Shown here piece by piece: positions 33,821 to 41,367 of a stretch of DNA of 64,000 bases. The notes beneath the pieces were generated by a model. It had not been told where the DNA came from. It saw only the letters and a list, made by a program, of their open reading frames with translations, and did not search any database. Each line of letters starts with the position of its first letter. The first letter of the stretch is position 1. This DNA comes from Azophilus sp965220835 (GTDB lineage Bacteria; Pseudomonadota; Gammaproteobacteria; Pseudomonadales; Azotimanducaceae): NCBI GenBank assembly GCA_965220835.1, contig OZ244842.1, positions 868,001-932,000 of the forward strand, given 5' to 3'. Position numbers and translations under genes: made by a program.

Positions 33821-33897
33821 GCCCCGGTGGCACAACTGGATAGCGCGGCCCCCTCCTAAGGGGTAGGTTGAAGGTTCGAGTCCTTCCCGGGGCGCCA
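33821..33897 (+). tRNA. tRNA-Arg (anticodon CCT)
   Basis: The 5' acceptor strand GCCCCGG pairs with CCGGGGC, followed by G and an encoded CCA (77 nt in all). The anticodon arm is GCCCC-CTCCTAA-GGGGT, giving anticodon CCT, which reads AGG codons. The T arm GAAGG-TTCGAGT-CCTTC is perfect. Spurious protein frames cover it on the other strand. Confidence 0.97.
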
Positions 33898-33995
33898 CTT
33901 TTTGCGGTTGTTAGCTTACGGTTATAAGCGGCTGCTAACGGCTGACCGCTGCCCTTGGGTTGCCCGGAGGGAACGCAGGGGCAGCAGGCTACGGA

Positions 33996-34102
33996 GCGGG
34001 CATGCGGCACGGGCATCCGGCACGCCAGGCGGGTGCGTTGTGCTGGATTTCGGGGATGCAGGACTGCCTTAAAGGTGCCGGATGCCCGTTCCGCACGCCC
34101 GT
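33996..34102. repeat. Long inverted repeat, possible bidirectional terminator
   Basis: The 28-bp arm at 33996-34023 is complementary to 34075-34102 at 25 of 28 positions, with CACGGGCATCCGGCAC nearly perfect. It lies between the tRNA and the convergent flavin monooxygenase gene. No T-run follows either arm, so a Rho-independent terminator is not certain; a REP-like element is the alternative. Confidence 0.7.
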
Positions 34103-34157
34103 GCCGCACGGCCTTCAGCCACGTGAGTGCGCACGCTCGATCCCTGCACTTGATCGC

Positions 34158-35615
34158 TCAGGTTTGGTGCAGCAGGGCAGTGACCCGATCCATCATCTCG
34201 TCCTTGTCGTAGAGGTCGTAGTAGATGGATGCCATGACGTTCTGCGGCCCGAAGAAGAAGCGCTCGTAGAGCACTTGGCGGTTGCCGAAGCCGGAGATGG
34301 CCACATCGTGGGCGAGGCGGAACAAGGCCACCCGATCCTTGGCGCCTAAGTTGGTCAGCTCAAAGTAGCGGCCCACGTCGTCCGCGATGGCGCCGTTGAA
34401 GTCCGCTTCGCAAGGGGTGGCCATCAATGAGCTTGAGCCGAGCAGCTGCACGGTCTCGATCAGCTTGGGGTAGAGGCGGGGAAACAGGTTGCGCGAGGTG
34501 TCCAAGGGGCGGCGCTGGGGAATCCAAAGCCCCCAGCGGTCGCGTTCCGGCTGGTGTTCGGCGGCAAACAGCAGCGCCCGCACGGTCTCCGCCACCCACA
34601 TTGCCTCGGCAATCTGCCCCTTCACGTTCATGTCTTGGTCCTTGCCGGACGCGCGGGCCATGGCGCACAGCAGGCCGACGATGAATTCCGCCTTGGCCAG
34701 CTTGCCGCAGGCCACCTGGTGCATCATGTGCACCACGGCGTCGGTTTCGGCGAAGGCCCGGTTGCAGAGCAGCGGGTCGCGGTACATGAAAAGCCGCTCC
34801 CAAGGCACCAGGACGTTGTCGAAGATCACCACGGCGTCCATTTCCTCAAAGCGCGACGCCAGCGGCGCGTCGAAGGCCGATTTGCCGCCGTCATAGGTGT
34901 CCCGGCAGATGAGGCGAATGCCGGGCGTGGCAATGGGAATGGTGAAGGCGAGGGCAAAGGGGATGTTGGCCTCGGCGGCCTTCAGCAGGGTGGAGGGAAA
35001 CACCTCGATGTCGTTGGCCAACGGCCCCAGCGTGGCCAGCAGCCTGGCGCCGTTGACGACCACCCCGGCATCGGTTTCCCGCACGGCTTGCAAGGCCACC
35101 TCGGGGCTGGACAGGCCTTGCTTGACGCGCTCGGCGTTGAACTGGGGGTTGACCAAGGTGTGGGTGAGGGCAAGGTCGGCGTGGCGGGCGAGCCGATAGT
35201 AGCTGCGCATGTTGGCCGCGAAGTCGACCGCATTGGCGTTCGCGGCCGTGCCCTCGTTCAGAAACTCCGCAGCGCCGGCAAAGGCCATCAGGGAAGCGTT
35301 CTTGTAGTCCGGCGTGCGTCCGAACATGCCGTTCGACCAGCGCGCCCACTCATAGAAGGCAGCGCCCCGGCGGCGCACGTCGGCGGCCGAGCGGGGCATA
35401 AGAAAGGAGATTGCGTGGCGTTCGCCGTCCTCCTCGTAGGTGAGCAGGTCGCGATGGGCCGCCTCGTGCTGCTGGTCAATGAACGACGCCAAGGTTTGGG
35501 CGCCACGGGCAAGCCCCGGCGCCTTGGTGACGTCCTTGATGCGTTCGCCCTGCATCCAGACCTCCCGGTCGTCGCGCAGTGAGGCGAGGTACTCGCTGCC
35601 GGTCTTCACCGTCAT
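34158..35615 (-). CDS. 4-hydroxyphenylacetate 3-monooxygenase (HpaB)-type flavin hydroxylase
   Basis: 485 aa, the normal length of the oxygenase component of two-component FADH2-dependent hydroxylases (HpaB/PvcC family). MTVKTGSEYLASLRDDREVW, YEWARWSNGMFGRTPDYKNA and DAVVIFDNVLVPWERLFMYRDP are family hallmarks. It would hydroxylate a phenolic ring ortho to the hydroxyl using FADH2 from a separate reductase (HpaC). No hpaC-like gene is nearby. The gene stands alone, 24 bp after no obvious partner, and its promoter lacks the island operator. Related family members act on chlorophenols or in siderophore chromophore formation, so the substrate is open. Confidence 0.92.
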   Translation of the reverse strand: MTVKTGSEYLASLRDDREVWMQGERIKDVTKAPGLARGAQTLASFIDQQHEAAHRDLLTYEEDGERHAISFLMPRSAADVRRRGAAFYEWARWSNGMFGRTPDYKNASLMAFAGAAEFLNEGTAANANAVDFAANMRSYYRLARHADLALTHTLVNPQFNAERVKQGLSSPEVALQAVRETDAGVVVNGARLLATLGPLANDIEVFPSTLLKAAEANIPFALAFTIPIATPGIRLICRDTYDGGKSAFDAPLASRFEEMDAVVIFDNVLVPWERLFMYRDPLLCNRAFAETDAVVHMMHQVACGKLAKAEFIVGLLCAMARASGKDQDMNVKGQIAEAMWVAETVRALLFAAEHQPERDRWGLWIPQRRPLDTSRNLFPRLYPKLIETVQLLGSSSLMATPCEADFNGAIADDVGRYFELTNLGAKDRVALFRLAHDVAISGFGNRQVLYERFFFGPQNVMASIYYDLYDKDEMMDRVTALLHQT

Positions 35616-35639
35616 GGCGGCTCTCCTCCTGCGGTTTGC

Positions 35640-36539
35640 CTACTGCGCCTGCAGCAGGTTGGCGGGCGCGTACTGATCGGTCAGCAGGCGGGTGTCCGTC
35701 GCCCAATCGACGTCGCTTTTCAGGCGCCGGGGATAGCTGCGGATGTCAATGCCGTAAGGGGCTAGGGGCTTCTCCAGCGCGGCAGCCCGGGCGTTGAGCG
35801 TCATCAGGCTGGGCAACGGTGTCTTGGTGGCCAGAATGACGCGGTTGCCGCTGCTCGGCAGCTTCAAGTTGAAGAAGGGGCCGAAAACGTCGAAGTAGGT
35901 GGCGGATTCGTGGTCGTAGAGCTGGCTGATGGCAAAGGTGTTGGCGGCGAGAGCGCCGTTCGTGGCCAGCAGCGCTCGGGTCTCGGCAAGGTACTCGCGG
36001 GTCATGAGGTGTTCAGGAATGTAGTCCGCCCCGAAGGCATCGAGCATGATGAGGTCGAAACTTCGGCCGGCCGCCACCGCCCGTCGCGTGAACACGCGGG
36101 CGTCCTCGACGTGCACTTTGAGCCGTTCGCTTTCGGCGAACCCGAAGTGTCGCTGCGCCACCTTGACCACCGCTGGGTCGATTTCCACGGCGTCCAACTG
36201 GGCTGCGGGAAAAATCGATGCGAGCGCCATCGGCAGCGTGCCGCCGCCGAGACCCACCACAAGGATGCGCTGTGGTGCCGGCCCCAACAACAGCGCCGCC
36301 ATCATCATCCGGGTGTAGGCGAGCACCATGCGCTCAGGGCGGCGCTGATCCAAGCAGGACTGATTGCGCTGCGCCCGCTTCAGGCTGAATTGCAGGCACA
36401 GGGTTCGGCCCTGCTTGACCACCAAGATGGTTTGGTAAAGCGACCGCTCCCGATGCACCACCTCCGCCGAAGCCAAGGGTGCCAGCAGCGCCAATGCCAG
36501 CAGCACCACGGCGAACCGGCGTGTCGAACTGGCAATCAT
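35640..36539 (-). CDS. Spermidine-synthase-like (polyamine aminopropyltransferase fold) protein
   Basis: 299 aa from the ATG at 36539. The N-terminus is a hydrophobic segment (FAVVLLALALLAPLASAEVV), so the enzyme domain is exported or membrane-anchored. The nucleotide-binding motif RILVVGLGGGTLPMALASIF, then AVEIDPAVVKVAQRHFGF and FDLIMLDAFGADYIPEHL match the methyltransferase-like fold of spermidine synthases. The ATG overlaps the stop of the upstream membrane gene. In many bacteria the two parts are one polypeptide with an N-terminal MFS-like membrane domain; here they are separate. A true polyamine role is doubtful. Confidence 0.85.
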   Translation of the reverse strand: MIASSTRRFAVVLLALALLAPLASAEVVHRERSLYQTILVVKQGRTLCLQFSLKRAQRNQSCLDQRRPERMVLAYTRMMMAALLLGPAPQRILVVGLGGGTLPMALASIFPAAQLDAVEIDPAVVKVAQRHFGFAESERLKVHVEDARVFTRRAVAAGRSFDLIMLDAFGADYIPEHLMTREYLAETRALLATNGALAANTFAISQLYDHESATYFDVFGPFFNLKLPSSGNRVILATKTPLPSLMTLNARAAALEKPLAPYGIDIRSYPRRLKSDVDWATDTRLLTDQYAPANLLQAQ

Positions 36540-37186
36540 GCGCGCAACCTTGCAACCGCCAATGCGGTTGCGCCCGCCAGCACCAAGGCAGCGGTCAGCA
36601 TGGTGAGAATGGTGTTGATCTCCCACCACAGCACGAAGTAGAAGCTGGTGCCAAGGGTGCCCAGCGCGCTGCCGGCGGTGGAGACGAAGTACAGGCGCCC
36701 GGCGATGTTGCCCGACTCCTCGGTGGTGCGCACCAGCAGGCGCACGGCATAGGGCGATAGCATGCCGAGCATCACCGTGGGCAGCACGAACAGCAGCATC
36801 GAGGCCGCCAGCGAGCCGTAGCGAGGGTCTTGGATGGCGTGGAAGATCCACTCCATGGCCGCGTCACTGAAGTAAACCAAGGGATAGAGCAGGCCTGCGG
36901 CCACGAGATACAGCCCCCCAAACTTGGCCAAGGAGGGCGAGCGCAAGGACCAACGGCCGCCTGCCAGGTAGCCCAAGGCAAGGCTCGCCATGAACACCGT
37001 GATGATGCTGCCCCAGACGTGGATGCTGCTGCCGAAGTAGGGGGCCAGAACCCGCCCGCCGAGCAACTCCAAGGACATGATGACGAAGCCGCCAACGAAG
37101 GCGAGGCATGGGACAAGTGCGGACAAGCGGGCAACCCACCCAAGGCGAAGGCAAACAGTGTACAAACAGGCATATGCAATTGCCAA
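36536..37186 (-). CDS. Membrane partner of the spermidine-synthase-like protein
   Basis: 216 aa with about six hydrophobic segments. FVGGFVIMSLELLGGRVLAPYFGSS and WGSIITVFMASLALGYLAGGR match the membrane N-terminal domain of fused membrane/spermidine-synthase proteins; GRLYFVSTAGSALGTLGTSF is also typical. The downstream gene encodes the soluble half and overlaps it by four bases, so they probably form one complex. The start is a TTG at 37186 with poor RBS; a later TTG near the first membrane segment is an alternative. Divergent from cysD with 74 bp between. Confidence 0.8.
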   Translation of the reverse strand: MAIAYACLYTVCLRLGWVARLSALVPCLAFVGGFVIMSLELLGGRVLAPYFGSSIHVWGSIITVFMASLALGYLAGGRWSLRSPSLAKFGGLYLVAAGLLYPLVYFSDAAMEWIFHAIQDPRYGSLAASMLLFVLPTVMLGMLSPYAVRLLVRTTEESGNIAGRLYFVSTAGSALGTLGTSFYFVLWWEINTILTMLTAALVLAGATALAVARLRA

Positions 37187-37260
37187 TTCGTGAAGGCGCC
37201 CGTTGTTTTCGCCGATGCCCTTGGGTCTAATGCGCCGCCACGCACGCTGGAATCGAATCT

Positions 37261-38163
37261 GTGGGGCAACTGAGTCATCTCGAACGGCTGGAGGCCGAGA
37301 GCATCCACATCATGCGCGAGGTGGCCGCCGAGGCCGCCCGCCCGGTGATGCTTTACTCCATCGGCAAGGACTCCTCGGTGATGCTGCACTTGGCGCTGAA
37401 GGCCTTTCATCCCTCGCCGCCGCCGTTCCCTTTGCTGCACGTGGACACCGGCTGGAAGTTTCGGGAGATGATCGCCTTTCGGGACCGCCGCACCCGGGAG
37501 CTCGGCCTGGAGTTGATCGTTGCGCAAAACCAGGAAGGCATCGCTGCGGGCATCAGCCCCATCACCCACGGCGCCGGCGTGCACACCGACGTGATGAAGA
37601 CCCAAGCGCTCAAGCAAGCCTTGGACGCCCACCGATTCGATGCCGCCTTCGGCGGTGCTCGGCGGGACGAGGAGAAGTCCCGCGCCAAGGAGCGAATCTT
37701 CTCCTTCCGCAACGCCCAGCACCGGTGGGACCCGAAGAACCAGCGTCCGGAGCTTTGGGATATCTACAATGGCCGCGTGCGCGACGGGGAGAGCATGCGC
37801 GTCTTCCCACTGTCCAACTGGACCGAGCTGGATGTCTGGCACTACATCCACCAGGAAGCCATTCCGGTGGTGCCGCTCTATTTGGCGGCGGAGCGGCCCA
37901 TCGTGGAGCGGGACGGGCAACTGATCATGGTGGATGACGAGCGCCTGCCCCTAGGCGAGGGCGAGCAGGCGCGCCTGCGGCGCGTGCGCTTCCGCACCTT
38001 GGGCTGCTATCCCCTGACCGCTGCCGTCGAGTCCGATGCCGCGGACGTGCCGGACATCATTCAGGAAATGCTCAACGCCCGAACCTCGGAGCGCCAAGGC
38101 CGGTTGATCGACCATGACGAGGCGGCGTCCATGGAGAGGAAGAAGCGGGAAGGCTACTTCTGA
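37261..38163 (+). CDS. cysD: Sulfate adenylyltransferase subunit 2
   Basis: 300 aa, GTG start. The PP-loop pyrophosphatase motif SIGKDSSVMLHLALKAFHP, the substrate region FGGARRDEEKSRAKERIFSF, and RVFPLSNWTELDVWHYIHQE are unmistakable. CysD makes adenosine 5'-phosphosulfate from sulfate and ATP, driven by the GTPase CysN. It is the first gene of the assimilatory pair cysD-cysNC, whose start shares one base with the cysD stop (TGATG). No RBS is clearly visible before the GTG. Confidence 0.97.
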   Translation: MGQLSHLERLEAESIHIMREVAAEAARPVMLYSIGKDSSVMLHLALKAFHPSPPPFPLLHVDTGWKFREMIAFRDRRTRELGLELIVAQNQEGIAAGISPITHGAGVHTDVMKTQALKQALDAHRFDAAFGGARRDEEKSRAKERIFSFRNAQHRWDPKNQRPELWDIYNGRVRDGESMRVFPLSNWTELDVWHYIHQEAIPVVPLYLAAERPIVERDGQLIMVDDERLPLGEGEQARLRRVRFRTLGCYPLTAAVESDAADVPDIIQEMLNARTSERQGRLIDHDEAASMERKKREGYF

Positions 38164-40049
38164 TGGCGCGGGCCGACATTCAGGACTACTTGCAGGCGCA
38201 GGCGGCCATGACCACCCTGCGCTTCCTCACCTGCGGCAGCGTGGACGACGGCAAGAGCACGCTCATCGGCCGGTTGCTGTTTGATGCCCAGTTGATTTTC
38301 GATGACCAGCTGGCGGTGTTGGAGGCGGACAGCAAGCGCCACAGCACCCAGGGCGAGGCGATCGACTTCGCCTTGCTGGTGGATGGCTTGGCAGCGGAGC
38401 GGGAGCAGGGCATCACCATCGACGTGGCCTACCGCTACTTCGCCACCGCCAAGCGCAAGTTCGTGGTGGCGGACACCCCGGGCCACGAGCAATACACGCG
38501 CAACATGGCCAGCGGCGCCTCGCATTCGGAACTGGCCGTCATCCTGGTTGATGCCCGCAAGGGCGTGCTCACCCAGACCCGCCGGCACAGCGCCATCGCC
38601 TCGCTGTTCGGCATCCGCCACTTCGTGTTGGCGGTCAACAAGATGGACCTAGTGGGCTACGACCAAGCCGTGTTTGCCGCCATTGAGGCCGAGTATCGTG
38701 CGTTTGCCGCCGAGCTCGGCAACATCACTGTCAATGCCCTGCCCATTTCGGCTTGGAAGGGCGACAACGTCACCGCACCGAGCCAAGCCATGCCTTGGCA
38801 TCAAGGACCCGCCTTGCTGCCGTTTCTTGAGGAGGTGGTGGTTGAACCCAGCGGCGGCCATGGCGCGTTTCGCCTGCCGGTGCAGTGGGTCAACCGGCCC
38901 AACCTGGACTTCCGCGGCTTTAGCGGCACCGTGGCGGCAGGCGCCGTGCGGCCTGGGGACGAAGTGGTGGCCTTGCCGTCGGGCGTGGGCTCCAGGGTGA
39001 CGCGCATCCACACTTACGATGGCGATCTCGAGCGCGCCGAAACCGGGCAGGCGGTGACCCTGACCCTGGCCGACGAGATCGACGTCAGCCGCGGCGACGT
39101 GCTCTGCCACGCAGGGCATCCGGCGCAACTGTCGGACCAGCTTGCCGTGCACCTGCTGTGGATGAGCGAGGACGACCTCATCCCTGGCCGGCAGTACCGC
39201 CTCAAGAGCGCCGCTCGAACCTTGGACTGCGTGGTGACCGAGCTCAAGCACGCCGTCAACATCAACACCTTGGAAACCCAGGCGGCCAAGAAGCTTAGCC
39301 TCAACGAGGTGGGGGTGGCCAACATCAGCCTGAGCGAGCGGCTGGCCTTCGACCCTTTCCAGGACAGCGCGCCGATGGGCGGCTTCATCCTCATGGACCG
39401 GCGCACCAACGCCACCGTGGGGGTGGGCACCCTCGACTTCTCCCTGCGCCGAGCGGACAACTTGGCGTGGCAGGCGCTGACCATCGACAAGGCCCACCGG
39501 TCCGCGCTCAAGCACCAGCGGCCCTGCGTGGTCTGGCTGACGGGCCTGTCCGGCTCCGGCAAGTCCACGATCGCCAATCTGCTGGAGGCGCGCCTGCACG
39601 ACCTGCACCGCCACACCTACATCCTGGATGGCGACAACGTGCGTCACGGGCTGACCCGAGACCTTGGCTTCACGGAAGCCGACCGGGTGGAGAACGTGCG
39701 CCGCATCGGCGAAACCGCCAAGCTGATGGTGGATGCGGGGCTGATCACCATCGTCGCCTTCATCTCGCCCTACCGCTCCGAACGGCGCATGGTGCGGGAG
39801 TTGCTGGAGGAGGGCGAGTTCATCGAGGTGTTCGTCAGCACCCCATTGGACGTCTGCGAGTCGCGGGACCCCAAGGGCCTCTACAAGAAGGCTAGGGCGG
39901 GCGAAATCGAGAACTTCACCGGCATCGATGCCGAGTACCAGCCGCCAGTGCGCGCCGAGCTGGTGCTCGACACCGTGGCCATGACCGCGGAGGAAAACGC
40001 CCAAGCCATCCTGGACCACTTGCGCACTGCTGGGGTGCTGGAGGTTTAG
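38163..40049 (+). CDS. cysNC: Bifunctional sulfate adenylyltransferase subunit 1/adenylylsulfate kinase
   Basis: 628 aa with CysN fused to CysC. The GTPase part (residues ~1-440) has GSVDDGKSTLIGRLLFD, VADTPGHEQYTRNMASGA and AVNKMDLVGYDQAV. The APS kinase part (from ~450) has CVVWLTGLSGSGKSTIANLL, YILDGDNVRHGLTRDLGF and FISPYRSERRMVRELL. Together with CysD it converts sulfate to APS and then to PAPS. Fusion of CysN and CysC is common in proteobacteria. It is followed by a noncoding stretch of about 320 bp with a palindrome and a pseudogene. Confidence 0.97.
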   Translation: MARADIQDYLQAQAAMTTLRFLTCGSVDDGKSTLIGRLLFDAQLIFDDQLAVLEADSKRHSTQGEAIDFALLVDGLAAEREQGITIDVAYRYFATAKRKFVVADTPGHEQYTRNMASGASHSELAVILVDARKGVLTQTRRHSAIASLFGIRHFVLAVNKMDLVGYDQAVFAAIEAEYRAFAAELGNITVNALPISAWKGDNVTAPSQAMPWHQGPALLPFLEEVVVEPSGGHGAFRLPVQWVNRPNLDFRGFSGTVAAGAVRPGDEVVALPSGVGSRVTRIHTYDGDLERAETGQAVTLTLADEIDVSRGDVLCHAGHPAQLSDQLAVHLLWMSEDDLIPGRQYRLKSAARTLDCVVTELKHAVNINTLETQAAKKLSLNEVGVANISLSERLAFDPFQDSAPMGGFILMDRRTNATVGVGTLDFSLRRADNLAWQALTIDKAHRSALKHQRPCVVWLTGLSGSGKSTIANLLEARLHDLHRHTYILDGDNVRHGLTRDLGFTEADRVENVRRIGETAKLMVDAGLITIVAFISPYRSERRMVRELLEEGEFIEVFVSTPLDVCESRDPKGLYKKARAGEIENFTGIDAEYQPPVRAELVLDTVAMTAEENAQAILDHLRTAGVLEV

Positions 40050-40107
40050 CTGTCATCCTGCTGTCCGAAGGGGCCATCGGGAGAAGTCACGTCCAATTTC
40101 AACCCTA

Positions 40108-40135
40108 GTCAAAATTACTCGCGAGCAATTTTGAC
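40108..40135. repeat. 28-bp near-perfect palindrome downstream of cysNC
   Basis: GTCAAAATT (40108-40116) and AATTTTGAC (40127-40135) flank CTCGCGAG, itself a palindrome; only one symmetric pair (A/C) mismatches. AT-rich arms with a GC core differ from the surroundings. It could be an operator or a weak terminator for cysNC; no T-tract follows. In the rest of 40050-40218 I see nothing else. Confidence 0.8.
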
Positions 40136-40218
40136 CCGCCCAAGGCCAAGCGGCGGAACTCTGAATTGACCGCATTCGATCAGGAACGTGCCGGCGTCGC
40201 TCCTGCGGACGGACGCGC

Positions 40219-40337
40219 TCAGAAGTAAACGCCGAACTCCAGGCCAATCGTGCGTGGATGCCCGCAGGCACGGCGAGCATGGCAAACCCAGCCGCCATCG
40301 AGAAGCGACGGAATGTGGATTTCGAGTCTGTGCGCAT
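40219..40337 (-). pseudogene. Remnant of a TonB-dependent receptor (signal peptide joined to C-terminus)
   Basis: After GGAGG and an ATG at 40337 the sequence encodes a signal peptide (MRTDSKSTFRRFSMAAGFAM, ending VPAGIHA). In the next frame it continues directly as P-R-T-I-G-L-E-F-G-V-Y-F-stop, the typical last beta-strand of TonB-dependent receptors. The intervening ~700 codons are missing and the two ends are out of frame, so an internal deletion has left only the ends. It lies downstream of the enoyl-CoA hydratase on the same strand. Confidence 0.65.
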
Positions 40338-40370
40338 GGCATGGGCCTCCTTTCGCATCGTTGATATCGA

Positions 40371-41141
40371 TTAGCGGCCCTGCCAATTCGGCGGCCGCTT
40401 CTCGGCGAACGCCTTGGGTCCTTCGATGTAGTCCTCGCTTTTGGCCATCGTACGCACCGAGTCGTAGGAGGCGCGGATGGACTCCTCCAGGGACGCAGTG
40501 CTCAAGCTGCGGTACACCACATCCTTGCTGGCCCGGATCGACAGTGGCGCGCACTGGCAGATTTGATTGGCCCAGTCGCGGGCTTCCTCCATAAGCTGGT
40601 CATGGGGCACCACGGCGTTGACGAAACCGAGTTCCTTGCCTTCCTCGGCGCTGACGTGGCGGCCGGTGAGTATCATCCCCAAGGCCCGCTTGGCGCCGAT
40701 CTGACGGGGCAGGCGGTTGAGGCCGCCAGCCAGGGCCGCCAAGCCGACCTTCGGCTCGGGCAATGCGAACACCGCCTTCTCGGAGGCGATGATGAGGTCG
40801 CAAGCCAGCGCGATCTCAAAGCCGCCGCCCATGGAAACGCCGTTGACGGCGGCGATCACGGGCTTTAGCAGGTCGAAGCGGGAGGTCAGGCCGGCGAAGC
40901 CCTTGGGCATCGGCAGCCGTTCGCCGCCTTCGGCTTGGTAGCGCAGGTCGTTGCCGGCGGAGAAGCCCCGGCCGGCGCCGGTGATGATCGCCACCCAGAG
41001 GTCGTCGTCGTCGGCGAAGTCGTCGAACACCTCGCCGAGTTCCACGTTGGCTGGGGGGTGCAGGGCGTTCAGGCGATCCGGCCGGTTCAGGGTGACGGTC
41101 ATAATGTGGTCGGATTTTTCGATGGTGCAGTACTTGGGCAT
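40371..41141 (-). CDS. Enoyl-CoA hydratase/isomerase family (crotonase) protein
   Basis: 256 aa. ITGAGRGFSAGNDLRYQAEG and KPVIAAVNGVSMGGGFEIALACDLIIAS form the crotonase oxyanion hole and are highly conserved. VFALPEPKVGLAALAGGLNRLPRQIG and the C-terminal PKAFAEKRPPNWQGR are also typical. The Glu positions of classical enoyl-CoA hydratase are not both obvious, so isomerase, hydrolase or carnitinyl-CoA dehydratase-like activity remains possible. It stands alone with the TonB receptor remnant downstream. Confidence 0.92.
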   Translation of the reverse strand: MPKYCTIEKSDHIMTVTLNRPDRLNALHPPANVELGEVFDDFADDDDLWVAIITGAGRGFSAGNDLRYQAEGGERLPMPKGFAGLTSRFDLLKPVIAAVNGVSMGGGFEIALACDLIIASEKAVFALPEPKVGLAALAGGLNRLPRQIGAKRALGMILTGRHVSAEEGKELGFVNAVVPHDQLMEEARDWANQICQCAPLSIRASKDVVYRSLSTASLEESIRASYDSVRTMAKSEDYIEGPKAFAEKRPPNWQGR

Positions 41142-41322
41142 GGGTGCTTTCTCACTGGAATGAATGGGTGATTGGTTTGGTGCGGCATTTTGTCACAGCT
41201 TGGGTGCAGGCGTACGTGGGACAAACGTCCCTATCGCCGAACGTCAAGCGCGGGCAGGAACGGTGCTTCGCGCCGTCCGGGGGCAAGATGGTCTCAAGTC
41301 AAGAGTTCCCGCCAACCGGAAA

Positions 41323-41367
41323 GGAGCTTCGCGTCACCGAGACGCCAATGCGAACCGAAGGTTCGCG
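41323..41367 (+). repeat. 45-bp dispersed element, copy 2
   Basis: Partner of 28593-28637 (38 of 45 identical, no gaps). The ApbE start codon at 41348 lies inside it. Confidence 0.8.

Noticed and set aside
33711..34109. 132-codon open frame on the minus strand over the tRNA-Arg
   Set aside because: It is antisense to the tRNA and gives the well-known spurious GRTRTFNLPLRRG-type peptide produced by misannotated tRNA regions; it also covers the inverted repeat.
40355..40375. TTGATATCGATTA as a sixth copy of the island operator
   Set aside because: It needs an inserted base to align with the consensus and lies next to a pseudogene, not a divergent promoter; likely chance similarity.
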